NCBI RefSeq assembly: GCF_022201045.2
Contig: NC_068560.1
Location: 37,597,001-37,661,000, forward strand
Direction of reading: 5' to 3'
Length of the DNA stretch: 64,000 bases
From: Citrus sinensis
Taxonomy: Eukaryota; Streptophyta; Magnoliopsida; Sapindales; Rutaceae
The number at the start of each line of letters is the position of its first letter. Positions within the stretch are counted from its first letter, which is position 1. The translations under genes and the position numbers were made by a program. The notes below the pieces were generated by a model. That model was given only the letters and a program-made list of their open reading frames with translations, was not told the origin of the DNA and searched no databases. This document shows positions 34,400 through 46,218 of this stretch, piece by piece.

Positions 34400-37300
34400 C
34401 CACGAGACGACTCTAAGCCGGAGTCAACTTGACCAAACTAGTGGGCCGATTACTGGCGAGAAGGATGATCTAACGACTGAGATTTATTTGTGAGACGTGG
34501 CAGAATATTAATCCATTTTTATTTTTAACTTCATAAAAATATAGCAAGATTTCTAGATAATTCTACTGGCCTGTTTGGATCACAGGATATCCAAATTCGA
34601 AGTATCGACGGCGACGGACATAAACCAGATTTGGGCCCAAGTAGAGCCTATTTTAAGTTGTGAGATATCTTTCCAAAAAAATAAAATTATGAGATAAGCC
34701 CGTTTCTCCAAAAGAAGGCCTTTTGACACGCCGTCAAAATTCCTTATGACAACTCCTTTTCAATTGAAATTATTTAAATAACAGATAAATTAATTTATAT
34801 TTATATTTTAATTTTAATAATTTTTTTTTAATAAAATCACAAAAGTTTAAAGTTCTCCATGAGAAGAATTTAGGATTTGTATATATTTTATGAATAAGAA
34901 TTTTAAATTACTTTTTTATAGTAGATTTTATGGAAATATGATTAATTCTATTATATAAAATTTGTATTTTATAAATTAAATTTGGAGTATTAGGAAATTT
35001 TATAATAAGGATTGAGTAAGGATAGACATCCTAAATTTCTTATCCCAAATTTGATCTCAAATTATGTGTCATTAATTGAGTAGTTGGTAATTTTTTTATA
35101 AGATTTAAGTGGATTGATTGCATTATCTTATCAATCAATTGATAAATGCTATATCATTTGGAATAATCTTTTGAGTTAAAAAGTTGGGATGTATATTGCT
35201 ACTCATAAGGATTTTGGAGGGGTTTAAAAGCTCTGATCTTTCTCCAGTTGTCCACCCAAATAAAATGCTAAACTTACTCACTTTAGATATTCAACTAAGA
35301 TATTTAATGATGCAGTATTTTATATGTTATCTATTGAGTGGATTATAAAAATAATATGTTAATAATTATAATAAAATCAATTAATATCAAACAAATGACA
35401 TTAAATGATTGATGACATATCAATAAGTAATCTAACTATATATCCAAATTTAGTAAAAATCGCATTATTGTCCAGATAAACTAATATCTGCAATATAGGA
35501 ACTCTATTTGCGCTTAAATAGCCAATGGCCCAACTTTATAACGAATTAAAAAAGCAGTTAGAAGTAATTAATTTTAAATTACCACATTGAAGTATCAAAA
35601 TTGTTGATAAAAGTACAATCTTCTTTTTTTTTTTTTTCATGATTCCCCTGCTAATCGCTATCAGTCACTGAATAGGAGGTGAGCCAAAGTCTCTTGATGA
35701 ATCGTGTTAATGGGGCTGCTTTCCAAGTCTTCGCAGAATGTGACTGCCGTGTATCCCACTCGTAAGTCGTAAGACTCGTATGACTTTGACCGGCGACCAG
35801 TATATCATGCGAAAATAAACTGAGAGGCTGTTTAGATTGGTAGTTTACATATATGTGATTTATTTGTTTGGCCCTGGATAGTGATTTGCCGTTGAGCATA
35901 TTCACTTTAGTTGTGCAACTTAGATTATAATCAAGTCCTGTTAAATTGGGATCAAAGACTTGAGCTAAATAACGTCCACGCACGAGTAAAAAACGTGAAT
36001 TAACTATCTTAAACATTGTTGATTTAAGCGTTCGTTTTAAATCCATTGAACTTGCCAGACCTCTGTAAGTTGCATGCGACTAGATTATCAGAGTTCATGG
36101 CCTTTCAATAAACTCATGACAGCAACTACGATTGGGAAAATAATTCCTTTGAATTGCTGCTAATCACCTTTTAGAGACCTCGAATCTTGGCTAACTTTAG
36201 TGTATTTTGAGGAAGACCCAAATTTTGTTTGAGATTTTTTTTTTTTAATTACAATTACAATACATACTCTGGTATTTTACAATTAAAAAATTTATTAAGC
36301 TGCAACATAAAATACTACTCATATTTTAACAAATAATCTACTCACGTTTTAAAGAGAATACTATTCTTATATTAAAAAAAATTAAATGTCTACTCGAATT
36401 CACATTTTTTTATTTTTATTGAAATGGTGAGGCTGTTTTCTATTCTGCTATTGAGAGTAGAGCCCAATGGTTAGGGAAGTTTGATTCTGCACTTCTACTG
36501 CAATAGAGCCCAATGGTTAGCGCGCATCCCATAACATGATTGGCCATAAACAGGTTTTGATTATGTGTCAGTCACCAAATTGAATGCCAAAAATAATTGT
36601 GTCTCCTTCGTTTGGTAGCAGCCAGCATTTGATGGCGCACTATGGTTAGAAGTCGTACTCACAAAATCACAATCACCAGGCAATTTCATAATTATATCCA
36701 CAGAGTGAGGGTAGAGGGGAAAGGGCAAAAAAAACTTTACGCAACAACAAATCTTCTGGGATTGGGTCATATCTCAATTTCACAGCTATTGATTCGTGGC
36801 CCGAAGCACAACCGTCCATCAGAAAGACCAGATCACATTTATCGTACGCCTGATTTTTTTTGTTTAATATTACTTGAGATTTATAAGTGATATTTTTACT
36901 ACACTCATATTTTGTAAAAAAAAAAAAATTTATAAATTAAGTTTATATAATTTTTTATTTAATCGAAGGAGATTGATTTTATAGAAATTCGAACTATTAT
37001 TTTTATAATCATTTTTAATTTTAAGAGTAGTAGTTTACCACTGAGGTTAGAGCCAAGAGGAGAGAATCGTCGTATGCTTGTTACATGTAGGTGACACTAA
37101 GACGACGTCGTACAGATACTGGCAAGTACAAAGCATATGCGGTAATAGAGCCACGTAGAAGGTTCACAAAGCAAATGAATGCACGTGGCATAATCTCTTT
37201 GGATTGTCAAAAAATCGGCTGGTATATGACAAGAAACAGTACCCTCCACTTTTCCTTGAAAAGAAACCAAAAACGAAGATAAGCTCAACAAAACCAGAGA

Positions 37301-37510
37301 GACTCCGTTTTCGTAATTTCCACTCCGTAATAATCATTAAATCCACCTCGACTAACCCAAGACAAACTTATTTATTAATTAAATCCCTCGAGATAGGCCC
37401 TGCAATTTGCCTTGCACACTCACTCTCTTTTGCTTCGCTATTCAATTAATTCGCCTTTCTTTGAATATCCCAATTATCCTTTTGATAAAGACAAAATCCC
37501 AGCCGCCGGC
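34400..37510. other. Intergenic region, no supported gene
   Basis: A 131-codon frame at 36046-35651 on the minus strand opens with ATG but has no recognisable domain. AGAGCCCAATGGTTAG is repeated near 36459 and 36506. Otherwise the stretch is AT-rich with no bounded transposon that I could find. The last few hundred bases must contain the promoter of the small membrane-protein gene. Confidence 0.4.
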
Positions 37511-37529
37511 ACTGATCAATTGAGCAAAT

Positions 37530-37859
37530 ATGGCGCTATCTGATGCCGTGATTGGGAATCTGACGACGATCTACGTAGCAGTAATAGCGGGAATCAAGGC
37601 GTATGGGTTGGTGACTGGACGGAGCTTCAGCAGCGCGATTGTGCTAATTTTATCAACCACAATAGTGGGTGTCGTCTTGATTGGAACGCTGACGTGGGAC
37701 GTGTCTCAAAAGGCCGTGTATGCAATTTCGCGCGATCATCACGTTCACAACCACGAGATGTGCAAGGGTGGCATTTGCTGGCACGGTGTGGCCGTACGGT
37801 CTCCAGCTTCTCAGGTCCGGTTCAGGCTACCTCAGCAAGTTCCATACGGTGCCTTATAA
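37530..37859 (+). CDS. Small two-TM membrane protein of unknown function
   Basis: An intronless gene of 109 residues that I cannot assign to a named family. Two hydrophobic segments are clear: about residues 10-28 (NLTTIYVAVIAGIKAYGLV) and 34-54 (SSAIVLILSTTIVGVVLIG). They are followed by a hydrophilic tail of about 55 residues rich in His (RDHHVHNHEM), with two Cys in CKGGICWHG, and ending in basic, Gln/Pro-rich sequence. A hairpin topology with both ends on one side is likely. The ATG at 37530 is in a good context (AATATGGCG), and the GC-richer coding sequence contrasts with its AT-rich flanks, which supports a real gene. The His/Cys tail might bind metal; this is only a guess. Confidence 0.75.
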   Translation: MALSDAVIGNLTTIYVAVIAGIKAYGLVTGRSFSSAIVLILSTTIVGVVLIGTLTWDVSQKAVYAISRDHHVHNHEMCKGGICWHGVAVRSPASQVRFRLPQQVPYGAL

Positions 37860-38144
37860 AGTCTTATATATTTAGATATGTTAATTAATTAAAACTGTTT
37901 CGTGGTTGCTGGTGGTGGTGGTTGGAGAAGCGAGGTGTTTTTTTTTTTTTTTAATATAAATTTTGTGAGAGGAATAATGTATGATATAAAATAGTGTAAA
38001 ATGAAAAAATGGAATAATTTTGCGAACAAATTCATAAAATATGCCCATGACCATCTGGCTGAGGCATGACCACTTTTGTGCAACCGTCCATTTCTCTTTA
38101 AATTATTATAATTTTTTTTTAGAAGTTCTTTAAATTATTAAGAC

Positions 38145-39026
38145 TAGGGATGGCAAAATTCAAGCTTGGCCTTCTCGGTTCTGGATCTGGATATAAACTC
38201 GGCTTTTTTACATTTAGGTTCGGTTCAGGTTCAATCCGAAAAAATTTGGATTTCCGAATTACGAGTTTTGAACTTAGATCAACAAATTAAAAAAATTAAA
38301 AATTAAAAATTAAACAGGTTCCAAAACATTCAAAACAAATACCTGCGCTAAATTTTAGTGGTTCCGATCAATAAAACATCCACAAATACAAATGTATAAC
38401 ATAAGTCTACAATTCAAAGTTCAAATGTTGAAGATATTATTTCGAATCTATTATTAGTAAGAATAAAAAATATTTTGAAGCATAAATCACATAAGCATAA
38501 CAATGTCGAAACTCACGATTCACGAACTTCAACTTCAAGAATCGGCGTCCGACAAAGCCCGTTGGTTTCTGATCGCAAACTTCTGACTGTATCGGAGCTA
38601 GCGCTAGTCACGACGGCAGCTGATGATGATTAACACAACGTTTGATGATGACGGTGGCGTTTCATGGTGGTGATGATGATGAAGAATAGAGCCGCGAAGG
38701 CGGAGCACGGTGATGAGGAGACGAACACGTGCTGAAGAGAAAGGAAATGTTTGGCACTTTTGGCTTCGATTTTCAGCGGCAGCGACTATTATAGTGATGA
38801 AACCAAGGTTTCTTTTAATGTTTCTATTTATATTAAACATAATTAAAGAAATAGTATAAAATAAGATATTCGGGTCCAGGTTTTGGATTTGCGGTTTCAG
38901 TCAAATCCGGACCCGGAACCGGCAATATCCGGGTCAACAATTTTACATCTGGATATCAATTTTTTCAAAATCAACCCGGACTGGATTATCTGGTTCGTTC
39001 GGGTCTGAGTTAAATTACCATCCCTA
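38145..39026. mobile_element. Non-autonomous hAT element, 882 bp, with exact 8-bp target duplication
   Basis: It starts TAGGGATGGCAAAATT and ends AATTACCATCCCTA (inverted TAGGGATGGTAATT). ATTAAGAC lies on both sides (38137-38144 and 39027-39034). Sub-terminal sequence on both sides holds GGGTCCGG-like repeats typical of these hAT elements. No transposase frame remains; a minus-strand frame at 38604-38840 with a run of His codons (CAT/CAC from a GATGATG repeat) is not a gene. Confidence 0.92.
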
Positions 39027-39034
39027 ATTAAGAC

Positions 39035-40480
39035 TGTGAAGAACCACGAAAGATATTGTGCCAGTGAATGTTCTTCTTCTTCTTCTTATTATTAACAATA
39101 ATTTTGAATAATAATAATCACAATTACTTAAATATAATATAATTATTACAATAATGGTCAATTAAAGATTTTTTTTAGTAATTTATAATAATCTAACTCA
39201 TTCTCATTCCTATTAAAAAATAAGTAAACATATCAATGACAATATAGTTTATTGTAATTATAATTCATTCAATTAAAATAAATAATTTATTCTTATTTCT
39301 ATTCTCTATTCCAATTTCGGTAAATTTCGATTTCAGTTTATTCTAATTATTGATTAGTTGTAAAATTAAAAAGAAAGTCAATTTCTTTTCCAAAATCTTA
39401 AAATTAAAAAAAAAAATGCATCAAAATCTGTGAAATATAGCAGCAACAGAGCTCTTGGATGCAAACGTTCAACTTTGCAAATTCAGCCGCTAATAACTAA
39501 AATGTTTGATACGATTAAAGCATGCTAATTGATCGATGTCTCATAAAGTCTTTTAAAGTTTGTACCTAACCTTTTTTTTTTTTTCCTTTCTTAGCAATGC
39601 TTCCGAATGCAGATGATAATATTCATCAAATCAATGTGAATTTTTATTTTTGTTAATGTATATATGTGCATCCACAAGCCTACCAATCAATTCCATGCTC
39701 ATAACACAAATCATGTTATCCAGTGGTAATTCACGTACCTCAACAATATGGAGAACGTATTTATTGGATTCAAGCCCTATAGAGATTGTATATATGTATT
39801 GACGGGATGCAACAATTTTTATTTTTATTTTTTCAATTCATAACTCATGCTTAACACGCTTCCAACTAAACTAGATGCCAGCTTAAGACTTCGATCTAAG
39901 CCTAAGTTTTGCAAGTCCTTTTAAATCAAAAGTAAAATATGAATAAAGTGGTTGAATGTCGATGTGTTTTCACAGTGTGATCGAAATAATATCTTATATA
40001 CCCAGAGGAAGAAAGAATAATAGTCATGGGTTTATGAAGGTGATTACAATAACCGAAAATCGTAGAAGAGCATGAGTATATTTTTTGATTTCTTACTCTA
40101 TAATAACTAATCAATAAAGCTATGCTTGGATTGAGAGGTAAAGTTTGTATCAAAACAGATGTGATTATATCGGACATTATTAAAAATTATTACGCACCGT
40201 GTGATTATTTACTTAATTGTCTTTTCTTTTAAGTGGTGTAAGAGAACCAATGTTTTTTTTTTCCTGAAGGATAACCAGTGTATGTTATACTAATCAAATA
40301 CATATTTTATATCCAAATTTTACTATTATACGATTACTCATAGCCAATAGATTAATGAAATAGACTATTCATGGATATCTTGCACTTATAGGTCTTAAAC
40401 AAGTTGTTACATGATTTTATATCAAAAAATTTGCTGTGACATTTTCTTATATATTTGTACTAATTTCTTAAAAGGGCTAC
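39035..40480. other. AT-rich intergenic DNA with a probable MITE fragment
   Basis: A TTC run lies at about 39069-39087. Around 39185-39350 the sequence (CTCATTCTCATTCC, AATAAATAATTTATTCTTAT) resembles the right part of the element at 49678-51070, suggesting a one-ended relative. Nothing else was recognised. Confidence 0.35.
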
Positions 40481-40489
40481 AAGAATGGG

Positions 40490-40660
40490 TTGTAATTAGT
40501 GATGGCAGCAGGTTGGGTAGTGTCTGGGAATGCTCAAACCCATACTCGTACATATTTGGTAGAGGATATCTCCATCGCAGACCCTGACTTATTATAGGAT
40601 TTAGAATGTATACGGCCCGAACGGGTAGGAGATTCTCGGATAAAGATTGTAGATACTTAG
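40490..40660. mobile_element. Possible hAT fragment
   Basis: TTAGTGATGGCAGCAGGTTG and nearby CGGCCCGAACGGGTAGGAG recall the ends and sub-ends of the hAT element at 38145-39026. No inverted partner or target duplication was found. Confidence 0.3.
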
Positions 40661-41685
40661 GTTGCATTTTTTTATCTCAAATTTGATTAGATCTAAATTT
40701 ATATGAAGTTTGAATAAGACTGAATGAAAATGTCTTAATGATATATTTATTTTTCTTTTTTCAACATTTAAACAAAAAAATTTAAAAACTAGTAGTTGAT
40801 AAAAATATCATTTTAAGTGGTGCATATATTTGATCTTCACAATTTAGAAATTTCATAAGTTGATTAGTTTGATAACATTACAAAAAAGAAATACTATCAC
40901 TGTTGATTTTAATTTAATGTTGTAATAAAAGATGTAATTATAAAAATTAACTTTCATTAAAAGGTCAACATTGTTGTTTTAATTTTCATCCATCACAATG
41001 GATATAATTTAATTTGTTCAATATTTTAATTTAGTTAATGTTACCATGTGAAGAAAAATTTAAAGCAATTGAAAAAAAAATCAAAGATAATACAAAAATA
41101 TTAGATTTATATACAATATAGAAAATACATTAACTTTTCATATAAAAGTTGACTTTTTTTTTAGATAAAATTGTCTACCAATAAATAATAAATTAAAAAA
41201 CCTAAAATAAGCAAATGTCTGAAAAAAAATTAAATTCATACTTCATACTAAAAAACGAACAACATATTTTTCTCTTCTCCTATCCCTTGTATCCCTTTTA
41301 TTTTTTAACACTAATATATTTTAAAAAAATGATACGTTAACTGTTTAGCTCTATATGAACATACAACACTTTATTTTAAAATATTTTTTTTTAAAAATCA
41401 TTTTTAAATTTAGATAAACACTAATTATAATTTGATGATTGTTAATTTAATTTTAATAAATGTATTATTCAATATTTGGATAAAACATAAAAGTCTCTAC
41501 GTTGGCATTTCCTTAACTATCCTTTGCTGCTTTCAACTGATCTTAATTTAAAAAATTTTTTATTGTCATTTATTTTCGATTATAACAATATTTTAGATGG
41601 TTTAGTACATGTCTAATTTATTAAATGTCTAAAATCCAAGTAAATGTCAGAAAATGTAATATTCGATAGTCATTCTGATTACTAA

Positions 41686-42430
41686 AGTGACGTTTGTTTT
41701 TTTATCTGAAATCTGAATAAACATGAATTAGTCTGAATTTTGAATAGATCTGAATGTCTGAATCTAAATAATATGTTTTTTTTTCGTCTGAATCTCGAAA
41801 AATAATTATTAAGTTGTTTTTTTTTTTCAATTTAAAAAACTCAAAATATGTACTTTTACATTTGTATCCTTGTTAAATTTGAATGTCAAATAAATAATAT
41901 ATTAAATACCACAATATTTTAACATTTATAAGTAAAACTATATTCAAGTGAATACATAATGATTTTGGAATTTTAATATATAAAATACCATAAATTTCAA
42001 ATTTTATCGTATATAATATAAGAAAAAAAAATTAATAAGATGCTTGAAACAATTGATTTGCCCTTTCATCTCGAAGTTGTCACATGTAATTTTGATTTTC
42101 AATACTTGAGGAGTTGATACCAAAGTGAGGAGGGATTTTATGACGGCTAAAAAAATAATGATGAGATTATTATGTGGGGTAAATATCTATGGGTGAGTTT
42201 TGGGATAGACATGAAAAATAAATCATAAAGCAGGGATATTTTTGACATTAGAAAGTAATTGACTTAATTCATATGTCTCTATTAAGTAAAAAACTAAAAA
42301 AAATGGCTTATTTTATTAAGTCAAAATTATCTAAAAAGTCTCATTTAGTTATAAAAACAAACACATCTAATTAACTTAATTAATTAAGTTAAGTCACTTT
42401 AAGTCATTAAGTTAAAAAACAAACGTCACC
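41686..42430. mobile_element. Harbinger-like MITE, 745 bp, TAA target duplication
   Basis: The left end AGTGACGTTTGTTTTTTTA and the inverted right end GGTGACGTTTGTTTTTTAA are almost the same. TAA stands on each side (41683-41685 and 42431-42433). The interior is AT-rich, with repeated TCTGAAT/TAAGTCA-like motifs and no long open frame. Confidence 0.85.
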
Positions 42431-42754
42431 TAAGTTGGTAAGTGCTAACATTTTTTATTTAATTTTTTTACTCTGTTAATTTTAACCTTTAAAACATTAA
42501 AAATAAATGAATAGTGAATGATCATATGAGTTTAGTGCGTAGGTACAACTATTAGTGGTTTTTATTCACACAGGACCTGTCCAATCAACAAATATAAAAA
42601 TTTATGCCCGCATCTTAAAATATGATAAAATTAGACCTGATATAACATGTCTCCAAGAACCTATTCATGAGGAAATTTTTTGCCATCTTATACTTCTACA
42701 TATTGTTTCCATATTTTCACTTTATTGCAGTTGCAGCGGTAAAGGTATTGTCAT

Positions 42755-43345
42755 TCTAGAGCTAATTTGGTAATATTATAATTTTGAAAATAATTGTTGT
42801 TAATTATACTATAAAAAAAATTAGTTGTGAATAGAATTAATTAAAGGTTGGTAAAATTTACTTTTAAAAGCAGTGTGAATTTTAAAAGTAGTTAGATGTA
42901 TTTAGTAAATCTTACTGTAAAAATGTAAATAACTAGATGAAACATAACATTAAATAAAAAATGTTTACGCATTTATAAATATTTTTTATTGTATATGTAT
43001 AAAATAATTGATATTAAAATAAATATTTATATAATTAGTTTATTTTTTATTTTATTATCTTAATATAATTGATAAATATAATAACTTTTTTAAAGTTAGT
43101 AATTTTATTTCTTAACTAGTAAGAATAATTTTAAATTTTTATAATATATATGAGAATATATATAAAATTGTACTAAGTATGAAATTGATTTTCAAAGTTA
43201 AATTTTTAAAAATATTTCTTTTCTTTTTAAAAAAATCTATTATTTGGTAAGATGATTTTATCAAAATTAATATTTTTTAAATTTATTAAGTAGTTAAATT
43301 AACTTTTAATTTAAAAAAAAATTAAAATTTTTAGGAAGTCTAACT
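42755..43345. mobile_element. Degenerate relative of the Tourist-like MITE
   Basis: TAGAGCTAATTTGGTAATAT, then AATAATTG and AGTTGTGAATAGAATTAATT, follow the order of motifs at the left end of the element at 46422. The right side is AT-rich and the end is unclear. Limits are approximate. Confidence 0.45.
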
Positions 43346-43728
43346 GTACAATAGACACTAGCTTTCGTATTGCTCCTCGATTAGCCGCCTAGCCCGTCAA
43401 CCAAGTATTTTTTTTACATTGAGTCCACCAAGTCACCTATTCAATCGCACAAATCAATGAATCATCCTCCGCTTTCAGCAAATCTTGAAATGACTTCAAA
43501 ATTCAAATAACGCTTTGATCATCTTACACCTTGATCATCAATCGACTTACGTTAATCAAACGGCTAAAATTCGGAGACAAACAACCACACTGAAGACACC
43601 CTACAAATTTCTCCAACAATTTGACACTCAACCGTAAATCAAAGGATCAAACCACTCTCTTACTTTCTTTACTCTTTTTCTTTTATTATCTCCATAGGAC
43701 ACACCGTGCAATCCGTAACTGCAGCTTG

Positions 43729-44820
43729 ATGGCCGAATCTCCATCTCAGGCACCGACACCGACAACACCTACTGCGTCGGATACTGACCCGACGCAATAT
43801 TGGTGCCATCACTGTGAGAAACGTGTGTCAATCGAAACCCTTGCCAATCTCCCCGATGTTATTTGTCATGAATGTAAGAACGGCTTTGTCGAATCAATCC
43901 CCGTAACGTTAACCCCACCCTTTTCCCCACCTTCATTGACCCCTGATCACGTCGATGACCCCTCCTTCGGATCCCAGTTCCTTCAGGTCCTGCGTTTAAT
44001 AGCGCAAGCCGCGCGTGATGAGGACGCGCCCCAGCAGCTTACCCAGGATCCCCAGTATGGACATGATTTTCTTCGAATTGAGCTCGATGGATGGGAGAAC
44101 GATGCGCGTGAGGATGAAAATGATGAAAACGAAGAGAACCGAAACGTTGACGAAGAAGGGGACGAAAATGAAAACGAAAACGAAGACGACGAAGAGAATG
44201 AAGGAGGAGAAGATCGATCTGATAACGAGAACGAAGAGAATATAGAAAATGAAGACGAAGAAGATCTGAGACGGAGGTGGCGGGATGTGCTCCCCCTACG
44301 GATCCGAGACTTCGCGACCCGATCGAGATCCGGTCGTAATCGGATCCTGGACTGGGCCGAGATTCTGAACAACTCGATAGAATTTCGACTTGAAGCTCCG
44401 GAATCCGACCGGTACATAGGCAATCCTGCGGATTACATGGACGCAGCTGGATACGAGGCGTTGTTGCAGAACTTAGCTGAAAGTGACGGTGGTAGGAGAG
44501 GGGCCCCGCGCGCGGCGAAATCTGCTGTGTTAGAGCTACCAACGGTGGAGATTTTGTCTGAGCAGGAGACTATTGTATGTGCTATATGTAAGGATATGGT
44601 CAATGTTGGTGAAACTGCTACGAAGTTGCCTTGTGGACATGTATATCACGGGGACTGTATTGTCCCGTGGCTGGATTCGAGGAATACGTGTCCGGTCTGT
44701 AGGTTTGAATTGCCAACGGATGATCCCGAGTACGAGGAAGAGAGGAAGAAGAGAGTTTCTGCCGGTGCCAGTGTAGGTGGAGCTTCGGGCTCTGCTGGAG
44801 GGAATTTGAGTTTAGGTTGA
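43729..44820 (+). CDS. RING-H2 E3 ubiquitin ligase, CIP8-like
   Basis: An intronless gene of 363 residues starting at the ATG in GCTTGATGGCC; the same frame is open further upstream but has no better ATG. Residues 24-52 form a zinc ribbon (YWCHHC ... VICHEC, cysteines 26, 29, 46, 49), the N-terminal domain typical of this E3 group. A long Asp/Glu/Asn-rich segment follows (about 118-185), then a conserved region with YMDAAGYEALLQNLAE, and the RING-H2 finger at 284-324 (CAIC, CGHVYHGDC, CPVC). The block after the RING (TDDPEYEEERKKR) and the AGYEALLQ block match Arabidopsis CIP8, a COP1-interacting E3 that ubiquitinates HY5. E3 activity is very likely; the substrate is unknown. The gene is GC-richer than its flanks. 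Confidence 0.93.
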   Translation: MAESPSQAPTPTTPTASDTDPTQYWCHHCEKRVSIETLANLPDVICHECKNGFVESIPVTLTPPFSPPSLTPDHVDDPSFGSQFLQVLRLIAQAARDEDAPQQLTQDPQYGHDFLRIELDGWENDAREDENDENEENRNVDEEGDENENENEDDEENEGGEDRSDNENEENIENEDEEDLRRRWRDVLPLRIRDFATRSRSGRNRILDWAEILNNSIEFRLEAPESDRYIGNPADYMDAAGYEALLQNLAESDGGRRGAPRAAKSAVLELPTVEILSEQETIVCAICKDMVNVGETATKLPCGHVYHGDCIVPWLDSRNTCPVCRFELPTDDPEYEEERKKRVSAGASVGGASGSAGGNLSLG

Positions 44821-46218
44821 TTGCAACTGGTATCTTGAAAATAATTATGTGTTTTTTCATATTCTGGTTCATGGACCTTTTTCGCTTTTTGTTTGCTTGT
44901 GAATTAGATGAATTGATATTTGTTCTACATATTCTGCTTAATGTATATAGTATTCGCTCAAATTGGGATGGTACCTGCGCTTGCCCCAATTCAGCAATTA
45001 TCTACCATAAATTTAAGTTGTACACTCATGATTGAAGTACTTAAAAATCGTAAGAGGCAGTGCGTTTACTTGAGAAGTGAAAGCTTGCCCCTACTATTTG
45101 AACTGAAACCATTGCTTAGTTTGAGGCCAATGAAAGTTTATCAGTTCCCTTGGGTCTTGGCCTTAAACAATAGTTCTCTCTACATGTCTCATTTAGCTGT
45201 AAACAAATCATTAGACCAGTTTGAAGTTCTGTTTTACAAGTAGTACATGGCATTAACAAGATCAATGATTCTAGCTACTAATTAGCTCCATGCAACTTCT
45301 AATTTGAATGCATCAATAGGGAAAAAGGGAACTGCAAATATGCTTTGAATGTTGTTAGAGCTTCGTGTGCCCTTTTCATGACATGTTTTCATCTTTAAGA
45401 GATTGCTATTGCTGGCACACTCACCTTCCATAACAAACCTTGGCTATTTGTCAGATTTAGTGCTTTCTTTTTGCTTTTTCTTGTATGCCAGTTTACGTAG
45501 TGTGGATGCCAGTATGCTTTTTATCGGTTATTCAATTTTGTAACTATCTTTATGCAAGTCTAGCATGTCAGGCCAGCCTTCTGCAATTACGTAATTATGT
45601 ATAGTTGTATCACCAGGCCATCTAGGCTAGTTACAAATTAATGAATTTACCTGAGGCTATGATAGAAACTTCTTAATATTCAAGAGATAGTAGTGAAGCA
45701 TGTATATTAAATATACCTATGAAATATGCATTTATTAAGTGAAAACATGAAGCAGTCTGGTTGTGATAATTTGTCCTCAATGGTGGTGCTAGGTCATAAA
45801 CATTGAATTTGTTTCAGCTGTGAATAATCACTGTAGCTGATTTCGTTATGTGATATTTTGTGGAATTTTGTAGCCTTTGCCTTGTTGCAGTTACATATCG
45901 ACTCGTGCTTGTAGATTAGGCAAAGAAAATATTATTGTTTTCACTAGCTTGAATATTGATTATATGCACCAGACTTTTATATGCCATCTGATTCATAACG
46001 AGGCCGCATTGATTGAAATTTCATCTTAGACAGTGCAATTCTGCATATGTATGCATATTGGAAATTGAGCATTTTATTTGTTAGGAGTATTGGCATACAC
46101 TTAATTTAATTTAAGATTTCTTTTGATTAATTTCTGCTTAAGAATGAATATAAGCGATAGACCAATAGCACAGAAGGTGTACATCAAAGCCTCTGAATAA
46201 CTAGACGATAGACACTGA
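44821..46218. other. 3' flank of the E3 gene and intergenic DNA
   Basis: The first part should be 3' UTR. Short open frames (for example 44920-45243) continue across this region but have no family resemblance. No other feature is seen up to the MITE at 46219. Confidence 0.4.

Noticed and set aside
35651..36046. 131-codon minus-strand frame with an ATG
   Set aside because: It is the best of the orphan frames, but it has no recognisable family, no coding-type composition shift and no promoter or poly-A pattern, so it was not listed as a gene.
38604..38840. Frame with a run of six histidines
   Set aside because: It lies wholly inside the hAT element and the run comes from a GATGATG repeat read on the minus strand.
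43621..43728. N-terminal extension of the RING E3 in the same open frame
   Set aside because: The extension starts at TTG; the first ATG in the frame, at 43729, is followed directly by the conserved N-terminal zinc ribbon.
44039..44542. Antisense frame of 167 codons across the acidic region of the E3 gene
   Set aside because: It mirrors the GAA/GAC/GAG repeats of the real gene, giving Ser/Phe/Arg-rich nonsense.
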